Shown: in pieces, positions 25,801 through 37,789 of the stretch
Numbering within the stretch: position 1 is the first letter of the stretch
Layout of the letters: every line of letters starts with the position of its first letter
From: Diphasiastrum complanatum
Taxonomy: Eukaryota; Streptophyta; Lycopodiopsida; Lycopodiales; Lycopodiaceae
Direction: 5' to 3'
Assembly (NCBI GenBank): GCA_029204225.1
Contig: CM055103.1
Location: 55,091,054 to 55,155,053, forward strand
DNA: 64,000 bases
Notes under the pieces: model-generated
The model's input: the letters and a program-made list of their open reading frames with translations, nothing else
The model's database searches: none
What the model was told of the DNA's origin: nothing
Made by a program: the position numbers and the translations under genes

Positions 25801-28278
25801 GCAATCACTCTCTCCCTAGCAACCCTACGGCCAATCTTAGCAACAAGAATCACTCAAAATTTTGCACTATAGCCTCCAAACAAAGCAGGGAAAAGAAGGG
25901 TGAAAAAAAGCTTCAAGAAGTTGCTTTGCTTGCAAATCCCCAGATAATCACTGTTGCCCTCTTCTATGTGCTGCATTCACCTTGCACTACCCATTTGGCC
26001 TCCTATTCCGCTCTCCACAAGCCTTTCTTCTCTCCCAGAAGCGCGCTGGAAATGGGGGCTTCGCGGCAGTTTAAAAAAAATTTCCAGTTTTTTTGTTGGC
26101 AGTGTTCTGGAATGCCATTCCGAGGCAACTTAGGCATCAGATAAAATATGCCTGCTTTTATATACTGTCAGATAGAGTGAGGCACCTTCTTTCTATGCTA
26201 TGAGATACATACCGACTTCAAAAACTATGCTATCAGATTCCTTGATCCACAAACTATGCTATCAGATGAGGTTTTTGAAAAAGATCTAAAATATCGAACC
26301 TGATGTATTTAAAAAAAAAAGTATGGAACATCGTTATGTATGTGTCCATATTGTATGCTATGGAAGTAAAGATTATTTGTTACTGGTGATAATTATTCCA
26401 GACACGTGAGTACTCTGGTAACTGCAAAATGTTATGCCATTTCTATTTAGTTCTGTTCACCACTGGGGAAAATTGCTGCTTGTTCTTTGTAACTGTCAAT
26501 AACCTTTTGGATTTGGGCATGATATCACAGTATCAAATGCAGATAACAATGTGAGATTCTAGTGTGACATGCTATTGACCATACAGCCTTATAACTTCAT
26601 TTAGTTCTTATTATCCTTTTCCGGCTTTGACAGGGTGCTATGGATTATCATACAGAAATTGCTGCTTACCTTAGAAAGAGAGGTATTTCAGTATTGTTTT
26701 TGATTAGAAGAAACACTTTGAGGCGACTGATATCCATATTGGCCAATGCATATGATCGAGAAAGGCCAATCGGTGGCACTCATGTTTCACATGTACATTC
26801 CAAGGAACAGGTCATATGTTTTTCTCATATGATGAAGTTTATGAACTGTTTGAAGCTGTTTGTAAATTTGTTGCTATTGTGGCCTATTATCACTTGTCTT
26901 TGACTTTGATCCATTTTTCTTATTACCAAAATCAGTACAGCAAGAATTTTGACAGCGTTTCCTCTTTCAGATTTTAATGTCTATGAATGATTCCTGGCTC
27001 TTTAGCTAGATTGTGATTCTTGTTATCTGATGCTTAATCGGTACTTAACAAGCAGCTGACTGGAGGCATCTGGTCAAACCAATTCTTGCATTTTAATACT
27101 GCATGAAAAATCCCATTACCCATTACTTTTCTCCTGAAAAATCCCATTACCCATTGTACCGAAGAGCTGTGATCACGTTTTAAATTTTAGATATGTCTGT
27201 TAGACAAGTTCAGCATATGTCATTGCTTCCTTTGTTGAGCAGTTTAGGTGAACTTCCATCTGCTTTTAATCTAGCTATGGAAGTGTGGCTTTGGTTTAGT
27301 TGCTAGTTTTGCTTGCTGTTCATTCTGCTTAAACGCATCTGCTACTTATCGGTTTCAATTGCAAAATCCATATCTCAGGAGGTCCTAACTTGATGATAGT
27401 AAGGCCACGAATAGCTTTTCACAGAGAACTCTCTCTTTGATTTATCATTATTTTGTTGTACTAGCGAAACATAATGTGACTGTTAGCATTAGTTTACAAC
27501 TTGATGTGTTTAGTTCGTCATTCATTCGGTGAATATCAATGCTCTAGGATATGCCTGCAAATTCTAATAAAGTTCAGCTATTTAACTATGCTAAGATGCT
27601 ACTTTTAGTTGCTTTCCACCCTTTACACTAACACTACCCTCCCCTACACTAACCACATACTAGTCATGATTTAGAGTGAAAGAGGGAGAGAAGAAGAGAA
27701 GAGAAGGGGATGGAAAGATATAAGTACTGCAAGGCATCTGATGAATTCCATTTGAATCAGGCAAAGAGACTGGCTTCATACAAACCGACAGTGAATGTGA
27801 AGTACTTAAATCAAAACCTGGAACGGTATGAGGAAATCAGTAACAATGCTCTTCAAGCATTCAATGTCACTCGTCTTCTAGTGATCTTTTATGAAGACCT
27901 GGTCAAGGAGCCCCAGGTAAATTTTTGAATTCCAAGTGAAACTACAAGAATCTTGTTTAAGGGAGCACACATGAGAATCCGGATTTATTAAACTTTTAGT
28001 AGCAGATTTTCTTTCCTCTTAATTCACAGGAATCTTGGAGTAGGACATGTTACTCTAATCATATTGTCCATATTGCAACAACTGTATTGCTTGGAAACAT
28101 TTTGCAGAAATTAATGGAAGTTCAGGAGTTTTTGGGTGTTCCCCCGCGAAAATTGGAGAGCCGACAGGTCAAAATTCATACAGGGCCTCTATCAGGACTG
28201 ATTACAAATCGGGAGGAGGTGTACAGAGCATTACAAGCAACCAAGTTTGAGGGATTCTTGAGAGAGGATGATCCTTGA
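19600..28278 (+). CDS. Membrane-anchored sulfotransferase-like gene (five coding exons found, first exon missing)
   Basis: Probable PAPS-dependent sulfotransferase of the plant P-loop family often annotated as nodulation-protein (NodH)-like. Exons 19600-19832, 21795-22053, 26634-26810, 27761-27916 and 28108-28278 join with GT-AG borders and consistent phases into 331 uninterrupted codons plus stop. The product has a membrane segment near residues 14-32 (WKFFVLVLIGACGIYMCF), so a type II Golgi-like topology is likely. The 5'-phosphosulfate-binding loop is SMQRSGSGWFETLLNSH, followed by NECTAAVGLKWMLNQ. The 3'-phosphate motif region is FLIRRNTLRRLISILANAYD. It ends ESRQVKIHTGPLSGLI. Arabidopsis relatives are about 340 residues, so only some 10-20 N-terminal residues are missing; the first visible exon starts in phase 0 after TTTTACCTGCAG. 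The gene looks intact, unlike everything around it. Its specific substrate cannot be read from sequence. Confidence 0.88.
21795..22053 (+). CDS. Sulfotransferase exon (PAPS-binding loop)
   Basis: Begins after GTGCTTACAG; its first base completes an Arg codon from the previous exon, then reads GICICTPVHYFVIFSMQRSG, matching the family pattern C.C.PV.YF.I.SMQRSGSGW. Ends WMLNQ before donor GTAAAT, phase 0. Confidence 0.9.
22930..26200 (-). mobile_element. hAT-family transposon remnant inside the sulfotransferase intron (ends approximate)
   Basis: The transposase remnant at 23520-25480 is bracketed by GAGGCA/AGGCATCAGA-rich margins: 22930-23040 on the left, 26120-26180 on the right. AGGCATCAGA occurs once on each side (about 23028 and 26131). 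GC-rich palindromic runs lie just inside (CGTTCCGGAACG at 23049; TGTTCTGGAATGCCATTCCG at about 26104). I could not define exact terminal inverted repeats or an 8-bp target duplication. Confidence 0.55.
23520..25480 (-). pseudogene. hAT transposase (DUF659 and hAT dimerisation domains), decayed
   Basis: Reading down from 25480: DUF659 with SILSDGWTNIRRTPIINILV, then GADASRNGG and VIEVGAQHVVQVVTDNAN, and after a frameshift LLERDYPAIVWTPCATHCID. A middle part reads QADQLVEVLQPMYHVLRLVD then GLIYEFMDRIEETLQRP near 24880-24740. The dimerisation domain reads LTWWGVVGKSAPDITALATH, then ILAQDCSASACEWN and HTKRRNRFSI (24370-24200). An acidic tail (MDEDEDEVDEALDDE, 23908) and an RGGGRRR stretch follow. 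Several stops and frameshifts mean no active enzyme. The N-terminal BED zinc finger was not found. It lies antisense in a 4.6-kb intron of the sulfotransferase gene. Confidence 0.9.
26634..26810 (+). CDS. Sulfotransferase exon (3'-phosphate motif)
   Basis: After CCGGCTTTGACAG reads GAMDYHTEIAAYLRKRGISV, then FLIRRNTLRRLISIL; ends HSKEQ before GTCATA. 59 codons, phase 0 at both ends. Confidence 0.9.
27761..27916 (+). CDS. Sulfotransferase exon
   Basis: After CATTTGAATCAG reads AKRLASYKPTVNVKYLNQNL and ends FYEDLVKEPQ before GTAAAT. 52 codons, phase 0 at both ends. The YEDLVK segment is typical of the family. Confidence 0.85.
28108..28278 (+). CDS. Sulfotransferase last exon
   Basis: After AACATTTTGCAG reads KLMEVQEFLGVPPRKLESRQ, then VKIHTGPLSGLITNREEV, and stops after REDDP. 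An AATAAG near 28499 is a possible poly(A) signal. Confidence 0.88.
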   Translation, partial: KLMEVQEFLGVPPRKLESRQVKIHTGPLSGLITNREEVYRALQATKFEGFLREDDP

Positions 28279-28740
28279 GATTGTTAACCTAATCCAGTCA
28301 CTTGATCTCATTAAGCATCACACACACACAATGCTTTATGCAACCAAGAGAGCTTGGTGGGGCATATCAAAACCATAGAGTTTTTCAAAGCCTGAAAGGT
28401 GCTGTGGATGTGGCCTACATAGGCTGATTAAGCTTTTGGAAGATTCTTTTGTGGATGAACCAGCTTAATGTTTGTTTTCATCCAGATATTTGTGCTCTCA
28501 ATAAGCATTCAATCTTTGTAAGTGTTACTGGCTAGATGTGGTCGATTGATTCTTTCCTGATATGGCTTATAAATTAACTTTTTACTCTTACCTAGAAGGG
28601 TGTCATTTTTCTGCAGTAGCACAGAAAAGTGGGTGCTGTAGCTTGATGCAGAATGTCTGGTGATGCTTTTAGGCGTGTATTTTTGAATATGGCTCTCCTT
28701 GGAATACCTTTTGGTATAGAATACATACACATCTATATAT
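28279..28740. other. 3' flank of the sulfotransferase gene
   Basis: Probable 3' UTR with AATAAG near 28499 and a short CA run at about 28320. No other gene seen. Confidence 0.5.
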
Positions 28741-28756
28741 CTAAATCATACTTGCA

Positions 28757-29684
28757 TGGAGCGTTCCGGAACGTGTTCTGGATTTTTGGCCCGGAACCCT
28801 CCCCCGGAATGCTTTTTTTTTTTTTGCAATATGGTATTCAAATTGCAGCAAAATTGATGGGAGATTTGATGGTAGGTTTTCAATTTTTTTTTAAAACACT
28901 ACAGGGACCCTCTTTTCGTCAAAAATTGTACCGGCCCTATTTATGCTAAATATTATGCACACTGCACGATTGGCAGTGAAGCTGTTGGAAAGCCAGTGAA
29001 ATTGCCGGAGTTCAGGAGAGCCAGTTAGTTTTCAAGGCTCTAAATCATTGAATTTACTTTGTGTGTACTCTAAATCACACTATGTGTAGTCGAGTTCTAT
29101 TCATTTGAGAATGAATTTGTTTGCAAACCATGCATCGGCAACAGATATAATGCATAGTTTGGGAGCCATACTGAATCATCTAAAATCATAACAAACTGTA
29201 TTGAACCATACCAACTCACAACAAAGCATTAGAAGGAACTGTGCTGATCAAACCATCAGAATGCCTGTGCTCATCAAACTGTCATGACCGTATTATGTGG
29301 AGACCTTTTGGCAAAATGTCAGAGCTGTAAATATTTAGACCCAGAACACCCTATGCATCATTTTGTTGCCGATGCATTGATTGAGAGCCATACTGAACCA
29401 TTTAGAGTCATAACAAACTGTACGGAACCACAACAATTCACAACCAGTGAAATTGTCAGAAAGCCAGTTTATAGGAAAGCCGGCAAAGTATAAAAATTTG
29501 GTATTTTTTTTGTTTTTAATGTTTTGAATGGTTTTTATTTTAATTGCAAATTTTTCCATAACTTATAGCCAAAAAACAGTATATAATAATTTATATGTTT
29601 ATCTAGTATATATTATCATATATATACAATAGAAAATTATTAAAAAAAACGTTTCGGATTCCGAAACGCGTTCCAGAGGCATAT
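28757..29684. mobile_element. Putative non-autonomous element with GC-rich palindromic ends
   Basis: The left end CGTTCCGGAACGTGTTCTGG (28757) and right end, read on the other strand as TGGAACGCGTTTCGG (about 29665-29679), align imperfectly as inverted ends. The left end matches the margin of the hAT remnant at 23049 (CGTTCCGGAACG then TGTTCTGG). The interior has no coding capacity and contains partly duplicated phrases such as CATACTGAA(T/C)CAT and CAGTGAAATTG. Boundaries and class (hAT MITE?) are inferred. Confidence 0.4.
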
Positions 29685-29702
29685 ATATATTAATATATAT
29701 GT

Positions 29703-29880
29703 ATTAGTAAAGAGTGCTCCTCGTTGACGGGCAATGGTGGCCGATCTAAGCGACGGCCGATGATTTGGAAATTGAATATCTCGTTGACGGGCGATCTTCC
29801 GATGATTTGGAAATTTAGTATGTTCTCGTTGACGGGTGGAAGACGTATGTGTGTACGTGGCCGAAGTGTGCCAATCGACG
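29703..29880 (+). repeat. CTAGTAAAGAGTG-type motif with CGTTGACGGG repeats
   Basis: ATTAGTAAAGAGTG (29703) is followed by CGTTGACGGGCAATGG and two further CGTTGACGGG copies spaced about 60 and 43 bp. The same block recurs at 37672-37706 (inverted), 37773-37786 in part and 41357-41395. Confidence 0.75.
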
Positions 29881-29949
29881 TATCGCATTGTTCAGGAGAG
29901 GGAGGCATTTTTGGGGAGGGGGAGGGGCAGTGTCACATTTTTTTGGAGG

Positions 29950-31325
29950 GGGAGGGCCAATGTCGCAAAAATTTCGCGAAATTTCCCTGAAGGTTTTGTG
30001 AAAATTTTGCAAAAATCACTGAAGCTTTCACGAAAATATCTCAAATTTTTTTCCTGAAGGCTTCGCGAAAATCCCGATGCCTTCGTGAAATACCTCGAAA
30101 CGCGAAAAGGTTTCAAAAATCTCTCCGAAAATTTCGAAGAAATCGGTGAATCCTCACAAAGACTTCAGCGGGTTTTCGAGAAATTTTCGTAAAGGCTTCA
30201 ATTATGTTTGCGACATTGACCCTCGAAAAAAATGCGACACTTGACGGGGAGGGACAATGTTGCGAAAATTTCGCAAAATTTCTCTGAAGGTTTTGCGAAA
30301 ATCATTGAAGGCTTCGCGAAAATTTCGCGATATCTCGATGCCTTCACAAAAATACCTCAAAACGTGAAAATGCTTCGAAAATATTTTTTGGAGGGAGAGG
30401 CCCTCGAAGAATGCAACATTGACCCTCGAAAAAATACCTCGAACCTCGAAAAGAATCTCGAAATGTACTTCAAAAATACCTCCAAAAATTGAAATCTCCA
30501 AAAGTTCGTCTTTCCACAAATTGAGACACTGACCCTCGAAAGTACCTCGAAATATCTCGAAAGTACCTCGAGAAATATCTCAAAAGTACTTCGAAATACC
30601 TCGAAAATACTTCGAAAAGTACCTCGAAATACCTCAAAAAATTGAGACATTGAACCTCGAAATACTTCCAAAGTACTTCGAAATACCTCGAAATGTACCT
30701 CGAAAATACCTCCAAAAAGTCGTGTCTTGAGTCTGCAAAAATTCGTCTCTCCACAAATTGACAATGATACTCGAAATATACCTCAAAAATTTGGAGTCTC
30801 CAAAAATTGAGTCTCAAAAATTTGGAGATTCCAAAAATTCGAGTTTAGAAAAATTTGAGTTTCGAGTCTCTCCACAAATTTCGTCTCAAAAATTTGGAGA
30901 CACTCCAAAAATTTAAGTTTTGAGTCTCGAAAATTTCAAGACTCAAAACATTAAAGTCTCCAAAAATTCGAGTTTCGAGTCTCGAAAATTTCGTGTCTCC
31001 AAAAATTGAAACCTCAAAATATATTTTCAAAAATTCGTGTCTTGAGTCCAAAAATTCATTCCTCCACAAATTGAGTCTCGACAATTTGGAGTCTCCAAAA
31101 GTTGGGTCTCAAAAATTTGAAGACTCCAAAAATTCGAGTCTAGAAAAATTCGAGTTTTGAGTCTTGAAAATTTCGAGACTCCAAAAATTAAAATCCCCAA
31201 AACTTCGAGTCTTGAGTCTCGAAAAATTTGTGTCCAATTCGAGTCGGGTCGGGTTCGTCCAATTCGAGTTGAGTGTGCATTTAGTCCAATTCGTGTCTAG
31301 AAAAATTCGAGTTTAGACATTAATG
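29950..31325. repeat. Graded CGAAAA / TCTCGAAA degenerate repeat field
   Basis: About 1.4 kb of imperfect short words whose consensus drifts along the array. First AAAATTTCGCGAAAATTTC with CTGAAGG spacers (29960-30350); then ACCTCGAAAGTACCTCGAAA (30400-30720); then GTCTCCAAAAATTCGAGT and GTCTCGAAAATTTCG (30780-31250). The frames within are products of the repeat, not genes. Confidence 0.85.
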
Positions 31326-31347
31326 TCTAAAAAAATTCTCTGAATTC

Positions 31348-31351
<4 letters not shown>

Positions 31352-31437
<86 letters not shown>
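31352..31437. repeat. (GA)n microsatellite, 86 bp
   Basis: Pure GA run; a second short run lies at 31465-31486 after TTTTTTGAGATTTTTTTGGTG. Confidence 0.98.
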
Positions 31438-31441
<4 letters not shown>

Positions 31442-31486
31442 TTTTGAGATTTTTTTGGTGATTTAGAGAGAGAGAGAGAGAGAGAG

Positions 31487-31773
<287 letters not shown>

Positions 31774-31966
31774 TTTTTTGAGATTTTTTTAGTGTTTTAG
31801 AAAGAGATTCATCCAATTCGAGTCGAGTTGAGTTCGTCTAATTCAAGTCGAGTCTACATTTTGTCCAATTCGTGTCTAGAAAAATTCGAGTTTAGACATT
31901 CATGTCTAGGAAAATTCTCTGAATTTGAGTCGAGTCGAGTGTGTGTGAGAAAAATTCTCTGAATTC

Positions 31967-33060
<1,094 letters not shown>

Positions 33061-33067
33061 AATAACA

Positions 33068-33365
33068 ATTCGTTTCTAGCGAAATTCGTGTCTAGAGAAA
33101 TTCATTTTTAGAGAAATTCCTTTCTCGTGTCTCCAAAAATTCGTGTCTAGCAAAATTCGTTTTTGGAGAAATTTGTGTATAGAGAAATTCCTGTCTCCAA
33201 AAGTTGAGTCTCCACCAAAAATTCGTGTCTCAAAAAATTGAGTCTCCAAAATTCGTGTCTAGAGAAATTGAGTCTCCAAAATTCGTGTCTAGAGATATTC
33301 GTGTTTAGAAAAATGCGAGTCTAGAGTCTCCAAAATTTCGTGTCTCCAAAATTTGTGTCTCGTTC
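33068..33365. repeat. AAATTCGTGTCTAGAG / GTCTCCAAAATTCGTG repeat array
   Basis: About 16-18 bp imperfect units, same vocabulary as the field at 30780-31320 (TTCGTGTCTAGA, GAGTCTCCAAAA), separated from it by about 1.7 kb. Confidence 0.85.
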
Positions 33366-35480
33366 CAAGATGATTATCATATGCCTTGTAGTAGAATCTG
33401 GCCATCGTTGAGATCTGGCTCAAGTGCGACTGAGATTAGGTAAGCTTGTGTTCACCAAGGAGCTCAAATTTTTGCATACCCCATATGCAGGTAGATAAGA
33501 GAATGACTTGTCTTTATCCCTCATAAAAGGAGAAGTAATTGAAAGGTAACGCCAAAAGCTCATTTCCATTGTGCTCTAAATAAGAGTATTGGATGAATAT
33601 TAGATAAACTTGATGGAACTGTCTGACCAAACAATTTTGTGGTTTTCTTGGTTGCATAACTGTTTGGAAAAGAGCACACCATGTTACTAAAAGGGACTTT
33701 CAAATAATAGCATCTTCTCTTTAGTGAAAAAGAAGGAAATGAACAAAAGATAAGCTGGGTGTTAAATGAATTAATGTAACAGAAATGAAAACTTTTGTAT
33801 TTGATGAAGCTAAGAAATCTCCTAATATGAAATAGAAGATTAACAAAAGCTAGGCTCTGCATAATTTACACTCATGAATTGGTTCCTTCACAAATGGCAT
33901 GATGATATGAAAGTATTGAAATCTAAATCCTAACCCACAGCTGAACTTATCACAAAATTCAAATAGAAGGTTAAACAATTTGATTTCATCCCACCTAAAG
34001 TAGTATATGTTGGCATTTGTCTTTAGTCGGTTTAGTTGTAGTGTTGTTTGAATACTCAAATATGGAAGGATCCAATCTGCGAGCAGAAAAGGGCCTAATG
34101 TGTTCAAAATACCTCTAAACAATCCTCTTAATCCCGATTGACGCCAAAACAATGATTATAAATTTACTAACTAAGGCATTGAATAAAGAGAGATTGATAG
34201 CATTAAGAAAGTCAAAACATGGAGACAAAACATGCTTACTCTAAATACTTACTCTGAAATGCAAATACTATGGCTACGAATTATTTACTGCTCAGATCAA
34301 CAGACAACAACTAAAAGCAAATGCAATGGCTATGTACTATTTGTTGTTCAGATCAAAAGAAAAAAATCAAAACCAAATGAAATGACTATGTACCAAATGA
34401 AATCAAAATTTGTCCAAATGGACTGAAGTGTTGGAATGTCTGAGCATCCTTAAAAACAGTACATTACTCTTTTGTTTTTTTCTTGTTCTTGTTTTTTTTT
34501 AATGGAAACCATCGACCAAAAACCCAGAGGTTTGATACAAAATATACGCCTCCAACATCCCTGATTCCGACTCTGATTTTGATTTTGCTTTTGGTTTGGC
34601 TTTAGAGAGTGGCATGATCGCACCACAATTTTGCTTCTCCTTTGCTTCCCCCTTCCTCCTGTCTCGGAGTTTGCAAGAAGACGCACTAAAGGAACATAAA
34701 CCTCAACACAAAAACAGATCCCACACATATGGATATATCAACAGAGGATATTTCTTCTACGATTTTGACGAAGATGAAAAAAATTGCATGCTAGAAGAGA
34801 TCAAAGTCATTGAATGATGGAAGTTATGGACCTAGTGCTAGTTTCTTGTAGCATTGAGTTGCTTACTTGTTATTTTAAGATCCTCATTGCTAATTCACAC
34901 CTCAATCCCGATCTATGCGGACATTCCTTTTGACTTGCAAGATATTCTATTGTTCCATTGTCACAAGAAAGCTGAATCCCTCGTAATTCTTAGTCCAATG
35001 TAGTATTTGTTGTCAAATAGAATGGGTGTGAATGAATCCATTCCGACCCTCAAATCTGGATCAAAGTCTGTCTAGGGACATTGAAGTTTGAGTTCTTCTA
35101 CAAAGTGCGAATTGAGAGTGGGATCTTGTGGCGTGGTATCACTAAAGTTATAGATTTTGTTAGAGAAAGACGTGCAATGGGAGCCTCCATCCTGTTACTT
35201 TCTGTTCTGAATAGAAATTATCTTTGCGGAAGTCAGGAGAGTGCGAGGGAAGTCAAGAGGGGTGGCAAATGCTTCCCATGTCCCTGAGGGCATTAGATCA
35301 TCTTCGCTATTACAACAGGCAGCTGCACCATCCCCCTTGTGCATGCATGCCAGAATTGAGATTCCAAACCCTTTCACCAATTATCTGAGCCTCCTGATCC
35401 TGCTCTTGGATCTTGCGAGAGAGAGAGAGCGAGCGAGCGAGCAAGCAAGTGAGCAGGAAGATCCTGTTTGAATTTTGAAT
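33366..35480. other. No recognisable gene
   Basis: Several open frames of 60-100 codons on both strands (for example 33560-33862 and 33850-34152 minus, 34450-34728 minus) show no family motif. A GAGC/GAGA run lies at about 35416-35450. Confidence 0.45.
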
Positions 35481-35489
35481 TAGGATGGG

Positions 35490-36060
35490 GACTAATGTGC
35501 ATGCATGGGGCATGATGCATACATCCTCCTCCTCATGCATGCATCTAAGAATTTTAGTTAATTTTCTTGAAAAAGTAGATGGTAGAAAGATGCACCCATG
35601 CAACCATACATGCATCCTCCTTACCCATGCATAGGCACAAATGTGACACACAAATATCTTTATATATATAGATACACACACACACTAGTGTTCCAAAATG
35701 TTATCCCCTACAAAACACGTTTTGGATGCATCTATCTATATATATATTTAAACTTATGTACAGTTTTGCGCATGTGTATGGGTGCACCCATGCATCCTCC
35801 TCTTCTCACCCATGCATACACACTTTTTGAACTAAAAAGTGGGGAGAAGGATGCATGTATGGGGAAAAGGATGCATGGCCCTCCTCCCCATACATGTCGT
35901 GCGCATATGTATGGGATAGGAGGATGCACCCATGGTGGGCGCATCCTCCTATCCATCTACTTTTTTCAGAAAAAACAACTAAAATTTTTTAGATGCATGC
36001 ATTGGAGAAGGATGTATGCATCCTGCCCCATGCATACACATTACCCCGTCCTAATTCAAA
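35490..36060. repeat. Dispersed repeat with ATGCATGCATCCTCC words, copy 1
   Basis: Carries CACCCATGCATCCTCCTC, GGATGCATGTATGGGG and GTGTATGGGTGCACCCATGC, and a TATATATATATTTAAACTTATGTACAG segment (described by positions 35739-35765). The reverse complement of 41090-41300 matches 35729-35990. A shorter forward copy lies at 35590-35690, ending TATATATATAGATACACACAC. Confidence 0.75.
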
Positions 36061-36190
36061 CTCAAACACATACACATTACTCCCGATCTCCCTCTCTCAC
36101 ACATTACTCCCCCTTTCTTGATCCTCCTCCATTTCTCTCCAAGTCCCGATCCTCCACCATTTCTCTTCCTCCATTTCTCTCCAAGAGAGT

Positions 36191-37095
<905 letters not shown>

Positions 37096-37182
<87 letters not shown>

Positions 37183-37266
37183 CACAGGCCGACCAACCAA
37201 CCATAGAGGGAGGGAGGTCCCTCCATGCCCCTAAAAAAATGAAGAAGGTTAAAATGAGTGTGTGTG

Positions 37267-37355
<89 letters not shown>

Positions 37356-37441
37356 CAGGCCGACCAACCACCCATAGAGGGAGAGAGGTCCCTCCATGCC
37401 CCTAAAAAAAAATAAGAAGGTTAAAATGTGTGTGTGTGTGT
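37096..37441. repeat. Dimeric composite repeat: (CT)n plus 90-bp spacer, twice
   Basis: Two head-to-tail units of about 172 bp. Each has a CT tract (37096-37181 and 37271-37353), then CCACAGGCCGACCAACCA, a GAGGGAGGTCCCTCCATGCC segment, AAAAATGAAGAAGGTTAAAA and a GT run. Spacers are nearly identical. Confidence 0.93.
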
Positions 37442-37567
37442 AGATATATAAACAAGGGGGTGCCTCCATTTCACACACACACACCATTGACCACATAAAT
37501 CACACACACCATGAAGCACAAATCATACACACAAATTCACATGTACTCACGTACATACACACACATA

Positions 37568-37690
37568 CATCGGCCACCTGTCAACGACCATTAGCGACCA
37601 TCGGCCACCCATCAATGACCATCAGCCACCCGTCAACGACCATTGGCCACCCGTCAACGACCATCGGCCGTCCATTGCCCGTCAACGACA
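37568..37690. repeat. 21-bp minisatellite, about five units
   Basis: Imperfect 21-bp units beginning GGCCACCCGTCAACGACC, followed by AT or TC. The complement of the unit (CGTTGACGGG) is the block found at 29722 and 41368; a related GTTGACAGGTGGCTGATGG lies on the other side of the TA tract at about 37883. Confidence 0.85.
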
Positions 37691-37692
37691 GA

Positions 37693-37704
37693 CACTCTTT
37701 ACTA

Positions 37705-37774
<70 letters not shown>

Positions 37775-37786
37775 TAGTAAAGAGTG
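37693..37786. repeat. Perfect inverted repeat flanking (TA)n
   Basis: CACTCTTTACTAGT (37693-37706) and ACTAGTAAAGAGTG (37773-37786) are exact reverse complements, 14 bp each, enclosing about 65 bp of TA dinucleotides. The whole 94-bp locus can fold into one stem. Confidence 0.95.
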
Positions 37787-37789
37787 CCC

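Noticed and set aside
23028-26140. AGGCATCAGA as a target-site duplication of the hAT element
   Set aside because: It is 10 bp, not 8, and the bases just inside do not form terminal inverted repeats.
37096-37441. CRISPR-like array (repeat plus spacer)
   Set aside because: Only two units, built on CT microsatellites, in a plant nuclear context.
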